Assembly (NCBI RefSeq): GCF_011765625.1
Contig: NZ_CP050313.1
Span: 3,840,501-3,904,500, forward strand
DNA from: Shewanella aestuarii
Lineage (GTDB): Bacteria; Pseudomonadota; Gammaproteobacteria; Enterobacterales; Shewanellaceae
DNA length: 64,000 bases
Direction: 5' to 3'
Part shown: positions 37,768 to 47,036 of the stretch, piece after piece
How the letters are laid out: every line of letters begins with the position of its first letter
Position numbering within the stretch: position 1 is the first letter of the stretch
Notes under the pieces: model-generated
Database searches by the model: none
Told to the model about the DNA's origin: nothing
Seen by the model: the letters and a program-made list of their open reading frames with translations, nothing else
Program-made: the position numbers and the translations under genes

Positions 37768-39123
37768 TTAACGCATGGTAACAAATTCCTCAGCTCCAGT
37801 AGGATGAATTGCAACAACGGCATCAAATTGTGCTTTAGTGGCGCCCATTTTCATGGCTACGCCAAAGCCTTGTAATATTTCGTCCATGCCAAAGCCAATG
37901 CCATGAATACCCACAACCACTTCATCATCACCTGCACACACTAACTTCATTTTACAGGCTTGACGATGTGCCGTTACCGCTGTGTACATAGAGGTAAATG
38001 TTGAGGTATAAACTTTTACCTTGTCTTCACCATATTGCTCAACGGCTTCGGGCTCAGTTAAGCCCATGGTACCAATTGCAGGATGGCTGAATACAACGGT
38101 AGGAATTAATGAATAATCCATTTTTGCATCAGGCATATTGCCAAACAAGCGCTCTGACAATAAACGTCCGGCTTTTACAGCAACTGGGGTCAGTTCTACC
38201 CCGCCTTTCATAATGTCACCTACACAGTAAATACCTTTTGCCGTAGTATTTTGCTGCTCATCGGTGATCACATAGCCTTTTTCATCTAGCTGAACATCGG
38301 TATTTTCAAGGCCGATATTACCAGTAGCAGGTGAGCGACCAATTGCCCAAATTAAGGTATCAACTTCTAAACTATTACCGTTTTCAAGCTCAAGCGTTAA
38401 ACTGCCATCAGCATTTTTAACCACTTGTTTTGGAATGCTATGGGTATGCAATGTTGGCCCATCGGTTGCCATGGCTTCCACTAATGCATCAACCAAAATT
38501 GGATCAAAGTTACGCAGTGGTGCATGCTTACGTACTAATAAATGGGTTTCACTCCCCAGAGCATGCAATACTCCTGCAAGCTCAACCGCAATATAACCGG
38601 CACCAACTACCGCAACCCGCTTAGGCTGTTCACGCAAAGCAAAAAAGCCGTTTGAGTCAATACCGTATTCAGCTCCAGGAATATTGGGAATAGTTGGCGC
38701 GCCGCCAGTGGCAATCAGAATATGGTCTGCAGTATATTGCTCGCCATTAACCTCAATGGTGTTGCCATTTACAAACTTGCCGTAGCCATTCACTAGGGTC
38801 ACTTTGTTATTAGCAAAACCTCGGCCATAGGCATCATGAATTCGACCAATATAGGCTTCGCGACTATCAACTAAAGTGTTCCAGTTGAAATTATTTACCG
38901 TAACATCAAAGCCATAATCTTTGGCGTATAAATGCATGGCCTCGGCAATATGTGCACCGTACCACATTACTTTTTTAGGGACACAACCTACGTTGACACA
39001 TGTGCCACCGACATGCTGCGCTTCAATTACTAATACTTTTGCACCGCGCATTGCCGCGCGATTTGCTGAGGCGATACCGCCGCTACCCGCACCCAGTGCG
39101 ATATAGTCAAAATGCTGAGCCAT
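37768..39123 (-). CDS. gor: Glutathione-disulfide reductase
   Basis: About 451 residues, a flavoprotein disulfide reductase. It has an FAD fold ([20 protein letters not shown]), the redox-active CVNVGC pair, an NADPH-binding region ([21 protein letters not shown]), and a C-terminal His-Pro (IHPTGAEEF) that serves the neighbouring subunit's active site. Gor reduces oxidised glutathione with NADPH. The ATG at 39123 has GGAG upstream; an in-frame ATG at 39153 would add ten residues. It is monocistronic with its own terminator. Confidence 0.95.
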   Translation of the reverse strand: MAQHFDYIALGAGSGGIASANRAAMRGAKVLVIEAQHVGGTCVNVGCVPKKVMWYGAHIAEAMHLYAKDYGFDVTVNNFNWNTLVDSREAYIGRIHDAYGRGFANNKVTLVNGYGKFVNGNTIEVNGEQYTADHILIATGGAPTIPNIPGAEYGIDSNGFFALREQPKRVAVVGAGYIAVELAGVLHALGSETHLLVRKHAPLRNFDPILVDALVEAMATDGPTLHTHSIPKQVVKNADGSLTLELENGNSLEVDTLIWAIGRSPATGNIGLENTDVQLDEKGYVITDEQQNTTAKGIYCVGDIMKGGVELTPVAVKAGRLLSERLFGNMPDAKMDYSLIPTVVFSHPAIGTMGLTEPEAVEQYGEDKVKVYTSTFTSMYTAVTAHRQACKMKLVCAGDDEVVVGIHGIGFGMDEILQGFGVAMKMGATKAQFDAVVAIHPTGAEEFVTMR

Positions 39124-39197
39124 GATGTTCTCCACTTCATTGATTGCCATCATTGTAGGGAGGAATGACTAACGATGCTAGGCTGAATTTACAAATG

Positions 39198-39830
39198 CTA
39201 ACGTTTATATTGGCACAGGGCGTGATCTCCCTGAGAAGGTCCGTCACCAGCACAGCGCAAGCAGGAATACTCTGACTTTCTAATGCCAAGTTCATCTTTT
39301 ATATATTGTTTGCGCTCAGATTTAGGACTAAGCTTTTTTTCAAGCGCTTTGATTCTGGCACTTAACCAACGACAGCTAGGATCATTCGCAACCACAGCAC
39401 TTGCCCTATCATGTTTGTCTTGCGTTGATGCCTTTTTTGCATGTTTGGCGCGAGCTTTGTTACTCGATTTGTGTTTTGTTTTTGGACTTGCATCGCTCAG
39501 CGCTTCACTGGCCTGATAATGTAAGGCTTGATTCACTGGAGGTATGGCTAAAGGATTGCCGTTGCTATCAAAAACCCCATCAACACCTAAGGTTACTGCA
39601 CTTTGATTGGTCAATACTGGCTGACTTTGTTTGTGCGCTTGTTGATTTTGTGATGCCTGATTTTGTGATGCTTGAGTTTGTGATGCTTGAGTTTGAGCAG
39701 CTTGCCGTTGTTGAGTGTGAGTCGTTTGCTGATCCGATGTAAGCTTGTGCCAATCATTATTGGCCTGCGTTGTTGATGCATAAAAAACAATCAACAAGTA
39801 ATAATAGATAAACCACTTTTGCGAAATCAT
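39198..39830 (-). CDS. Exported low-complexity protein with Gln-Ala-Ser repeats
   Basis: A 210-residue exported protein. A signal peptide at residues 1-23 precedes a Gln/Ala/Ser/Asn-rich tract (about 40-72) with repeats of the QASQN/QTQAS type. A Lys-rich helical middle (KTKHKSSNKARAKHAKK) and a C-terminal region with four Cys follow: SCRWLSARIKALEKKLS, EYSCLRCAGDG, HALCQYKR. No family was recognised. The repeat is short and in frame, and could vary between strains. Confidence 0.6.
   Translation of the reverse strand: MISQKWFIYYYLLIVFYASTTQANNDWHKLTSDQQTTHTQQRQAAQTQASQTQASQNQASQNQQAHKQSQPVLTNQSAVTLGVDGVFDSNGNPLAIPPVNQALHYQASEALSDASPKTKHKSSNKARAKHAKKASTQDKHDRASAVVANDPSCRWLSARIKALEKKLSPKSERKQYIKDELGIRKSEYSCLRCAGDGPSQGDHALCQYKR
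39651..39695 (-). repeat. Three 15-bp tandem repeats inside the low-complexity gene
   Basis: Three consecutive 15-base units; two are identical (TGATGCTTGAGTTTG on the plus strand) and one is diverged by two bases. Each encodes five residues, so copy-number change keeps the frame. Confidence 0.85.
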
Positions 39831-39905
39831 AAGCCATCCTTGGAATTAAAAACGCAATCCTCCTGTTGCGCTTAAAAGTGTAGACGATTTATCTATAACT
39901 TGAAG

Positions 39906-40622
39906 TTAGAAACGCCAATTAAGGTGAACACCAGCAAAGGTTTGATCTAAATTACCCGTCATGGCCTCATCTTTAGCTTGCTGCTTAATATCGCCCATGG
40001 CAATGGAATGACTAAGGTGCGCAGCAATGACAATAGCTTCACTTATCTGATAACTGGCCTCAATCCCAAATTGAAAATGGTTGGCACCATCGTATTGCTC
40101 AGTCGCATATCCAAAGTCAAAACCTTGACTGACATAAGGCGTCACTGCAAGATTTTCAGTAATATCCCAAGGACTCTGCAACTGCACCTCAACAAAGTAA
40201 CCACTCGCTTCGGTTGCATAGGTGTAATAAAGCGATGGAATTAACCACGTCACACCGCTATAACTGATTGATGCAAATAACTCGTTGTCTGATCCGCGCT
40301 CATCACCATAAAACTCAAGACGCTGATAACCAATACTGGCCTCAACATCATCATGCAGTGAGATAAGGTACTCTAAACCAAAGTTCCACTCGATATAATG
40401 CGTTTGATCGCCTCGTCCAAGCGCAGCATAAACCACTAAATCATCTTGGTTCACGCTCGCCACCGCCCAAGCAATGCCGCCCTTATCCAAGTTATCGCGA
40501 CCCTCAGTGATATATTGATTATCCCAAACAATATCGATAGCAAACTCAGTGTCGGCCTGTACCAAAGGACTTAGCAATAATGCACTCAATAACAAACATA
40601 ACTGTTTTTTTTGTCTTTGCAT
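39906..40622 (-). CDS. Exported outer-membrane-barrel-like protein, putatively Fur-controlled
   Basis: A 238-residue protein with a signal peptide (LLLSALLLSPLVQA) and a beta-rich mature part with aromatic girdle residues. It ends in a terminal phenylalanine (VHLNWRF), suggesting an outer-membrane barrel. An excellent Fur-box match lies 66-84 bases upstream of the start, so iron control is likely. Family and transported ligand are not recognised. Confidence 0.65.
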   Translation of the reverse strand: MQRQKKQLCLLLSALLLSPLVQADTEFAIDIVWDNQYITEGRDNLDKGGIAWAVASVNQDDLVVYAALGRGDQTHYIEWNFGLEYLISLHDDVEASIGYQRLEFYGDERGSDNELFASISYSGVTWLIPSLYYTYATEASGYFVEVQLQSPWDITENLAVTPYVSQGFDFGYATEQYDGANHFQFGIEASYQISEAIVIAAHLSHSIAMGDIKQQAKDEAMTGNLDQTFAGVHLNWRF

Positions 40623-40687
40623 TTATCCCCCTCCACACAAACCAATCTCACATTTAATAACATTATAACAACAAGCTTATTGGCAGT

Positions 40688-40706
40688 AATGATAATGAGT
40701 TGCATT
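40688..40706. promoter_or_regulatory. Fur box upstream of the barrel gene
   Basis: AATGATAATGAGTTGCATT matches the 19-bp consensus AATGATAATGATTATCATT at 16 positions. It lies 66-84 bases before the ATG at 40622 and is also about 180 bases upstream of prlC. Confidence 0.6.
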
Positions 40707-40881
40707 TGAGATCTGAACGTCAAAATTAATCATATAAAATCAGTGTAGATTTAATTCGGGAGCCTTATCACTTTTCTTTAATGAAATTTACGCTAGCGCA
40801 TTCAGATACCGCTGTCAGACTTGAAATTAACAACAAAAGGCACCATTAATAAGCAATACACCTATTCTGCTGAGGAATCTT

Positions 40882-42921
40882 ATGAGCAACCCATTGTTAA
40901 GTGGCACCGAATTACCTTTGTTCTCGCAAATCAAGCCTGAGCACATTCAACCTGCAGTTGAACAAGCCATCGCAAACTGCCGCAGCGCTATTGATTCCCT
41001 TCTTGCTGCCAACACGGTTTATACCTGGGATAACCTCATTGCGCCTTTAGAAGAGGTTGATGACGAATTAAGTAAAATTTGGTCGCCGGTCTCGCACATG
41101 AACTCGGTAGTCAGTAATGATGACTGGCGAGAAGCCCATGACAATTGTTTACCGCTTTTATCAGATTACGGTACCTATGTTGGCCAGCACCAAGCTTTAT
41201 ATGAAGCTTATAAATCTATCCACCAATCAGCTGAGTTCGCTTCACTTAGCCAAGCACAAAAAATGGTCATTGAGCAAAGCCTACGTGATTTTGAATTATC
41301 AGGCATTGGCTTAAATGATGATGATAAAAAACACTATGGTAAAATCGTTAAGCGTTTATCTGAATTAACAAGCGGCTTTTCGAATCAATTACTTGATGCC
41401 ACTCAAGCCTGGACCAAACTTGTCACCGATGAAGCAGAGTTAGCTGGTTTACCTGATTCGGCATTGGCCGCAGCCAAAGCCATGGCAGAAGCCAAAGAGT
41501 TAGACGGTTGGTTATTTACCTTAGATTTTCCATCTTACTTACCCGTCATGACCTACAGTGACAACCGTGAGCTACGTGAAGAATGCTATCGAGCATTTGT
41601 CACGCGAGCATCAGATCAAGGCCCCAACGCTGGCGAGTTTGATAATACTGACAACATGAATGAAATTGTCGCATTACGCCATGAACTAGCCAATCTACTT
41701 GGATTTGAAAGTTACGCACACAAATCATTGGCCACCAAAATGGCTGAGACCCCTGAGCAAGTGCTTGGCTTCTTAAATGAACTAGGACAGCGCAGTAAAG
41801 CTCAAGGCGAGAGTGAATTAGCAGAACTGCGCGCCTTTGCCAAAGAGCACTACGGTGTGACTGAAATGGCATCGTGGGATTTAAGTTATTACGCTGAAAA
41901 ATTACAGCATCATAAATATGAAGTCTCACAAGAAATCCTTCGCCCCTATTTCCCTGAAGATAAAGTATTATCAGGCTTATTTTTCACGGTAAACAAGCTA
42001 TTCGGCTTAACCATTAGCGAGCAAAAGCAGTTTGATACTTGGCACAAAGATGTGCGTTTTTTCCATATTTATGATGCCGACAATGTCCATCGTGGCAGCT
42101 TCTACCTTGACCTTTATGCACGAACAGGTAAACGTGGCGGCGCATGGATGGACGACTGTCGTGGACGTCGCATTACCTCAACCGGCTTGCAAAAACCCGT
42201 GGCTTACTTAACCTGTAACTTCAACGGCCCGGTCGATGGCAAACCTGCGTTATTTACTCACGATGAAGTCACCACCTTATTTCACGAATTTGGACATGGT
42301 ATTCACCACATGTTAACTAAAGTAAATGTGGGCGGCGTATCAGGTATCAATGGCGTACCTTGGGATGCGGTAGAGTTACCGAGTCAATTTATGGAAAACT
42401 GGTGCTGGCAAGAAGAAGCATTAGCTGAAATTTCAGGTCATTATGAAACGGGTGAACCATTACCTAAAGCATTGCTAGATAAAATGTTGGCGGCAAAAAA
42501 CTTCCAGTCTGGCATGATGATGTTACGCCAACTTGAGTTCTCATTGTTTGATTTTAGAATGCACCTTGAGTTTGATCCCGCCAAAGGCAGCAATATTCAA
42601 GGCATTTTAGATGAAGTTCGCAGTCAAATTGCGGTATTAACCCCACCAAGCTTTAACCGTTTCCAACATGGATTCGCTCATATTTTTGCTGGCGGCTATG
42701 CGGCGGGTTATTACAGTTATAAATGGGCTGAAGTCTTATCTGCCGATGCGTTCTCACGTTTTGAAGATGAAGGAATTTTCAATCCAGAAACGGGCAAAAG
42801 CTTCTTAAACAACGTACTAGAAATGGGCGGCAGTGAAGAGCCAATGACGCTGTTCAAACGCTTTATGGGACGTGAACCCAGCATTGATGCCTTGCTCAGA
42901 CACTCAGGTATTGCTGCGTAA
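40882..42921 (+). CDS. prlC: Oligopeptidase A, M3 zinc peptidase
   Basis: A 679-residue cytoplasmic M3 peptidase with no signal peptide. The zinc site is in LFHEFGHGIHHML, with ELPSQFMENW downstream for the third ligand. Oligopeptidase A degrades signal peptides and other small peptides. It is clearly distinct from the lipoprotein Dcp in this window. The start has a GAGGAAT ribosome-binding site, and a terminator follows. In E. coli, prlC lies next to rsmJ and gor is close by; here the same genes are spread over about 27 kb. Confidence 0.95.
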   Translation: MSNPLLSGTELPLFSQIKPEHIQPAVEQAIANCRSAIDSLLAANTVYTWDNLIAPLEEVDDELSKIWSPVSHMNSVVSNDDWREAHDNCLPLLSDYGTYVGQHQALYEAYKSIHQSAEFASLSQAQKMVIEQSLRDFELSGIGLNDDDKKHYGKIVKRLSELTSGFSNQLLDATQAWTKLVTDEAELAGLPDSALAAAKAMAEAKELDGWLFTLDFPSYLPVMTYSDNRELREECYRAFVTRASDQGPNAGEFDNTDNMNEIVALRHELANLLGFESYAHKSLATKMAETPEQVLGFLNELGQRSKAQGESELAELRAFAKEHYGVTEMASWDLSYYAEKLQHHKYEVSQEILRPYFPEDKVLSGLFFTVNKLFGLTISEQKQFDTWHKDVRFFHIYDADNVHRGSFYLDLYARTGKRGGAWMDDCRGRRITSTGLQKPVAYLTCNFNGPVDGKPALFTHDEVTTLFHEFGHGIHHMLTKVNVGGVSGINGVPWDAVELPSQFMENWCWQEEALAEISGHYETGEPLPKALLDKMLAAKNFQSGMMMLRQLEFSLFDFRMHLEFDPAKGSNIQGILDEVRSQIAVLTPPSFNRFQHGFAHIFAGGYAAGYYSYKWAEVLSADAFSRFEDEGIFNPETGKSFLNNVLEMGGSEEPMTLFKRFMGREPSIDALLRHSGIAA

Positions 42922-42945
42922 ACCACCAATAAAAACGACTCCTTC

Positions 42946-42975
42946 AAAAGCATAAACCTCGGTTTATGCTTTTTT
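42946..42975 (+). terminator. Rho-independent terminator of prlC
   Basis: AAAAGCATAAACC and GGTTTATGCTTTT form a 13-base stem with a two-base loop, followed by T. Confidence 0.88.
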
Positions 42976-43155
42976 ATGTCATTGACCACTTAATTAGCTG
43001 ATTAAAAGCCACTTTTATCAAATATCAGCAAGCAAAACATTGATTATCTGCATTCAACCGCGCCCTTATTCACAATAACAATCTAACAACATGAGACACT
43101 TGCCAGCTGGTATGACCTCTGTTAGCCTGTTGCGCTTACAAAGGAGTGGTAGTAG

Positions 43156-43686
43156 ATGAATCTGTATTTCCGATTAATTTGGTTATTCTTGTGGCGCATT
43201 CGCCACTGTTCTGGCATTGGCTTTTTAGACACCAGTCGCCTAAGTTTTCGGGCGCTCCCCTTTGATTGTGATATCAATATGCACGTGACCAACTCGCGCT
43301 ATCCAGCATTTATGGATTTAGCTCGAACGTACATGATTGCCGATATGGGGCTAATGAAAAAGTTCATCAAAATGAAATGGATGCCAATTGTTAATGCATC
43401 TGAAACAACCTTTATACGTGATATCAAGCCATTAGAAAAATTTGAAATAGAAACCAAAGTGGTCGGCTGGGATGAGAAATATTTCTATATCGAGCATCGT
43501 TTTGTTACCCCGCGGGCTTTGCACTGCATTGTTCATGTTCGCGGCGTCTTTGTCAGTAAAGGTAAACAAGTCCCTATTACGTCCCTTGTCGCTGAAGCAG
43601 GCTATGTAGGTGAACCGCCAGAGTTACCGCCAGAAGTGGTTAAATGGAAGCAGTTTTTACAACTCAAAAAAGAGCGAAATATGTAA
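43156..43686 (+). CDS. Hotdog-fold thioesterase-like protein
   Basis: A 176-residue protein with a hotdog thioesterase pattern (RLSFRALPFDCDINMHVTNSRYPAFMDLAR) and FVTPRALHCIVHVRGVFVSKGK. This resembles acyl-CoA thioesterases of the 4HBT type and the related eukaryotic Them6 proteins. It begins with a hydrophobic, aromatic stretch (FRLIWLFLWRIR), which may be a membrane-associated helix. The start has an AGGAGT ribosome-binding site. The acyl substrate is unknown. Confidence 0.8.
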   Translation: MNLYFRLIWLFLWRIRHCSGIGFLDTSRLSFRALPFDCDINMHVTNSRYPAFMDLARTYMIADMGLMKKFIKMKWMPIVNASETTFIRDIKPLEKFEIETKVVGWDEKYFYIEHRFVTPRALHCIVHVRGVFVSKGKQVPITSLVAEAGYVGEPPELPPEVVKWKQFLQLKKERNM

Positions 43687-43718
43687 ACTTACGCGGTTAA
43701 TAAATCCAATGCTATTCA

Positions 43719-43744
43719 GCCATCGTAATGATGGTTGTTTTGTT
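43719..43744 (+). terminator. Weak terminator after the thioesterase gene
   Basis: A short GCCATC/GATGG stem with a T-rich tail. It could be chance. Confidence 0.4.
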
Positions 43745-43792
43745 TTACCCTTCACTTTGTCACACTAATTAAGATTGGTATCACCATCAATA

Positions 43793-44494
43793 ATGGAGTT
43801 TGTTTTGGCTAAACTGGAAAAATTTGCTGATATCCTTGCTCGCGCTTGTGAACGCAAAGGAGGTCTTGCCCATGTTGAAATGCGCCTACCTGATACACTT
43901 TTAGCAAGTGACATTGCCCAATATAGTGACGCAGAGTTACTGTCAGTGATGTCTAAACGGGTGTTTCAAAGTGGCTTTGTGTGGCGAGTGGTTGAAAACA
44001 AGTGGCCAGCTTATGAAAAGGCTTTTTTCAATTTTGAGCCGACGAAAGTATTGATGTTATCGCCTGAACAAATTCAGCAACGCGCTTCTGATGCAACGTT
44101 AATTCGACACCAAAAGAAAACCCAAGCCATAGTTGATAACGCTTATATGATCCAATCTTTAGCTAGCCAACATGGTAGCTTTGCAGAATTTATCGCTAAC
44201 TGGCCTGTAGATGACATTGTCGGTTTGTGGCAATTATTGAAGAAGCAAGGCGCTCGTTTAGGTGGAAATACTGGGCCTTATTTTTTACGCGCCATAGGCA
44301 AAGAGACATTTATATTAAGTAATGACGTTCAAAGTTATTTAAAAGCGACAAAAGTAGTAGATGCTAGCTTTAGCTCAAAAACCGGCCTACAACAAACTCA
44401 AACAGCTTTTAATACATGGCAAGCAGAGTCGGGATTAACATTGGCGGAAATTAGCCAAATTATCGCCTTAGGTGTGGGTGATAATCACGTATAG
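43793..44494 (+). CDS. Divergent DNA-3-methyladenine glycosylase I (Tag) family protein
   Basis: About 234 residues with the Tag/Adenine_glyco pattern. VFQSGFVWRVVENKWPAYEKAFFNFEPTKV and LIRHQKKTQAIVDNA align with the E. coli Tag region (ICLEGQQAGLSW, IIRHRGKIQAIIGNA). The family's zinc-binding Cys/His residues are not present in the expected places, and the conserved acidic residue of the E. coli CLEGQ motif is replaced. Repair activity is therefore uncertain. The ATG at 43793 has no ribosome-binding site. A TTG at 43805 is preceded by GGAG and may be the true start. Confidence 0.7.
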   Translation: MEFVLAKLEKFADILARACERKGGLAHVEMRLPDTLLASDIAQYSDAELLSVMSKRVFQSGFVWRVVENKWPAYEKAFFNFEPTKVLMLSPEQIQQRASDATLIRHQKKTQAIVDNAYMIQSLASQHGSFAEFIANWPVDDIVGLWQLLKKQGARLGGNTGPYFLRAIGKETFILSNDVQSYLKATKVVDASFSSKTGLQQTQTAFNTWQAESGLTLAEISQIIALGVGDNHV

Positions 44495-44580
44495 TAGTTA
44501 ACTTAAATAACAATTATTTTAATCACAGTAGCTTGCAACTTTTAGGCTGCTTGTTCTTAAAGCATCTATAACCAGTTTAA

Positions 44581-45198
44581 TTATTGAGTAACTTGATAAC
44601 GACTTAAAAACATTTTGGCTGATTCATCTGCAAGGTGTTTTCTTTGCTCATCATTTAAGAGCGGTTGGCAGATTAAAATTTGTGGCCAAAAGCACTGACC
44701 TTTAATTAAGTGCAAAAGTTGTTCGTTGGCAAATTTCGCATCTTCAATGTTGATTTTGCCATCCAAGGCCGCCGCTTTAATCCAACGCAATAACGCTGTT
44801 TCATGTTGCCTTATTTTTTCAATCTCACGGCTCATTTCTTCACTGTTGTAAAATAAATGGCCAATGGCAACCCGCGCCATGTCAATATGCTCTTGTGAAT
44901 TAATAAATTGAATTTCAGTAAAAATAATGGCTGATAATTGCTCAAATAAAGGTTGTCCTGACAGATATTGCCCTTGGTTACTAGCAGTGCCCTTAAACCA
45001 TAGTTCTCTAAGAAGGTGCATAACTAAAGCGTCTTTAGTCGCAAAATGATTATACACTGTCCGTTTAGATACCTTTGCTTCTTCAGCCAGTTTATCCATA
45101 CTGGTGGCAGCCACACCTAATTTGTTAAACATGCATTTAGCGGCTTCGACAATGGCTTCACGCTTTTGTTGACTGAGGGTTTTCTTTTCAACTGTCAT
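44581..45198 (-). CDS. TetR-family regulator, probable repressor of the RND pump
   Basis: A 205-residue TetR protein. The HTH is REAIVEAAKCMFNKLGVAATSMDKLAEEAKVSKRTVYNHF, and the C-terminal half is helical. It is divergent from the RND efflux genes 680 bases away, and two operator-like repeats lie 30-100 bases before its start. The arrangement is that of an AcrR/MexR-type local repressor. The inducer is unknown. Confidence 0.88.
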   Translation of the reverse strand: MTVEKKTLSQQKREAIVEAAKCMFNKLGVAATSMDKLAEEAKVSKRTVYNHFATKDALVMHLLRELWFKGTASNQGQYLSGQPLFEQLSAIIFTEIQFINSQEHIDMARVAIGHLFYNSEEMSREIEKIRQHETALLRWIKAAALDGKINIEDAKFANEQLLHLIKGQCFWPQILICQPLLNDEQRKHLADESAKMFLSRYQVTQ

Positions 45199-45229
45199 AT
45201 CTATTTACAAATCTTCTTTGAGAATTTAC

Positions 45230-45259
45230 AAAGTATACTACACTGAGCAGTTTACTTTT
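45230..45259. promoter_or_regulatory. TetR operator-like repeat, copy 1
   Basis: AAAGTATACT, nine bases, then AGTTTACTTT gives a near-perfect inverted repeat (one mismatch) of TetR-operator size, at 32-61 bases before the TetR gene. Confidence 0.55.
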
Positions 45260-45270
45260 CAACAATAACT

Positions 45271-45299
45271 CAATAAACTACACCCGCCAGTTTACTTTT
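45271..45299. promoter_or_regulatory. TetR operator-like repeat, copy 2
   Basis: AATAAACTACAC, then CAGTTTACTTTT. It shares ACTACAC-N6-CAGTTTACTTTT with copy 1, 40 bases away, which suggests two bound dimers. The left half is less perfect. Confidence 0.5.
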
Positions 45300-45881
45300 G
45301 AATCACTGAGTTGAATGATTCTACTTTGGGTTAGCTATATTCAAGGGCAAATTTTGAGCCATCATCAAAATAAGTTCGTAAACGTGAGTTGAAGCAACGG
45401 CCAAATTTATATGATGTCATAAAGGTGACTTCACAATTTGTAACACTGAACAAGGTTGATGTTATCTTCTCTCTAGCTCATTAAGGTCAAAAACCGTACA
45501 ATCAGAACGATAAGCGCATTATCAACCTCAAAACAGTTAATAATTTGCCAAATTAGTTTTTACTACAGTGAAAACATAAACAAAAAAACATTCAGACGAT
45601 GTAATCAACTAATATAAAAAATTATCGATAACTGTTAATTTTAATAGCAAATATTCAATAGGTTTAAAGCAAATTTAATACGTAAAAACATAATTCAAAA
45701 CAAAGAGTTTAACATTTTTTTAATGATCACGCGCCACAGCGTATTTATTTACAATTTCGGTTAAGTAGAGCACGGTTAGTGACTATCTTGATTTGCTGTA
45801 ACCACTCACAATACATAGATTAAATTAAATCGAAAACACCCAGTTTCACTGGTGTGGGATTAATTAGGAGTAGAAGTTCAC
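45300..45881. other. Long AT-rich upstream region of the RND operon
   Basis: About 580 AT-rich bases before the adaptor gene. I see no reliable gene or motif. AGGAG precedes the ATG at 45882. Confidence 0.4.
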
Positions 45882-47024
45882 ATGCATAAAGCATTCAAAG
45901 TTGCCGCAGTAATAACTGCCACATTATGGTTAACGGCCTGTGGTCAGCAAGGGCAAGACAGCCAGTCACAGCAACCTCCGGCCGCTTCCGTTGGCGTAAT
46001 GACAGTGAAAACTCAAGAACAATCTATTCTGGTTGAGTTACCAGGTCGCAGTCGTGCTTTTCTTGAGGCAGAAGTTCGTCCTCAAGTTTCAGGTATTATT
46101 ACCTCAAGAGGCTTTACTGAAGGCAGCGAAGTTGAAGCTGGCCAGTCTTTATACCAAATTGATCCTGCCTCATATAAGGCAATATTAACCAGTGCCAAAG
46201 CTGATTTAGCGCGCGCTGAAGCAGTATTATACTCAGCCGCAGCGAAAGCGAAGCGATACAAAAATCTAATTAAAACCAATAACATTTCTGAACAAGATTA
46301 CATTGAAGCAGAAGCAGCACACCAAGAAGCGTTAGCTTCTGTTGAAGTAGCTAAGGCGCAAATTAATAGCGCAAAAATCAATGTTGAATACACAGAAGTA
46401 AAAGCGCCAATTTCAGGCCGTATTGGTAAGTCATCAGTTACACCTGGAGCACTAGTCACAGCTAATCAAAGCACGACGTTAGCAACCATTCAGCAATTAG
46501 ACCCGATAAATGTTGATATTACACAGTCAAGCGCACAGATGTTGCGTCTACAAACACAACTTAAAGCGGGTAAGTTACAAAAAGCAGAGAACGCCTTAGT
46601 GACTTTAGTGCTTGAAGATGGCTCCATTTATGACCAACAAGGTGTGCTCAAGTTTGCTGAAGTGAGTGTTGACGAAGCTACAGGTTCGGTCATTATTCGC
46701 GCTGAGTTCCCTAACCCTGATGGCATATTATTACCAGGTATGTATGTACGTGCTCGTGTTGCAACGGGTACCGATCCAAAAGCGATTTTAGTACCACAAA
46801 AAGCCATTACTCGTAACACCAAAGGTGAAGCTGTAGCAATGATTGTTAATGCTGAAAACATTGTTGAAATGCGTGTAGTAAGAACGGCAGAAGTCATTGA
46901 CAATAATTGGCGAATTGTTGGGGGCTTAAATGTTGGCGACAAAGTTATTATTGAAGGTTTACAAAAAATTCGCCCTGGCGTAACTGTTTCACCGCAAGCA
47001 ATCAGTGCTAACTCAGCCCAATAA
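45882..47024 (+). CDS. RND efflux periplasmic adaptor (MFP), AcrA/MexA-like
   Basis: A 380-residue lipoprotein (lipobox LTAC, Cys 20), the membrane-fusion subunit of an RND efflux pump. It has the beta-barrel/lipoyl pattern (VELPGRSRAFLEAEVRPQVSG, IIT...GSEVEAGQSLYQIDPASY), a helical hairpin (about 95-170) and a second lipoyl half (APISGRIGKSSVTPGALV). It connects the inner-membrane pump to an outer-membrane channel. No TolC-type gene is in this operon. It lies 12 bases upstream of the pump gene. Confidence 0.92.
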   Translation: MHKAFKVAAVITATLWLTACGQQGQDSQSQQPPAASVGVMTVKTQEQSILVELPGRSRAFLEAEVRPQVSGIITSRGFTEGSEVEAGQSLYQIDPASYKAILTSAKADLARAEAVLYSAAAKAKRYKNLIKTNNISEQDYIEAEAAHQEALASVEVAKAQINSAKINVEYTEVKAPISGRIGKSSVTPGALVTANQSTTLATIQQLDPINVDITQSSAQMLRLQTQLKAGKLQKAENALVTLVLEDGSIYDQQGVLKFAEVSVDEATGSVIIRAEFPNPDGILLPGMYVRARVATGTDPKAILVPQKAITRNTKGEAVAMIVNAENIVEMRVVRTAEVIDNNWRIVGGLNVGDKVIIEGLQKIRPGVTVSPQAISANSAQ

Positions 47025-47036
47025 TAGGAAATCATT

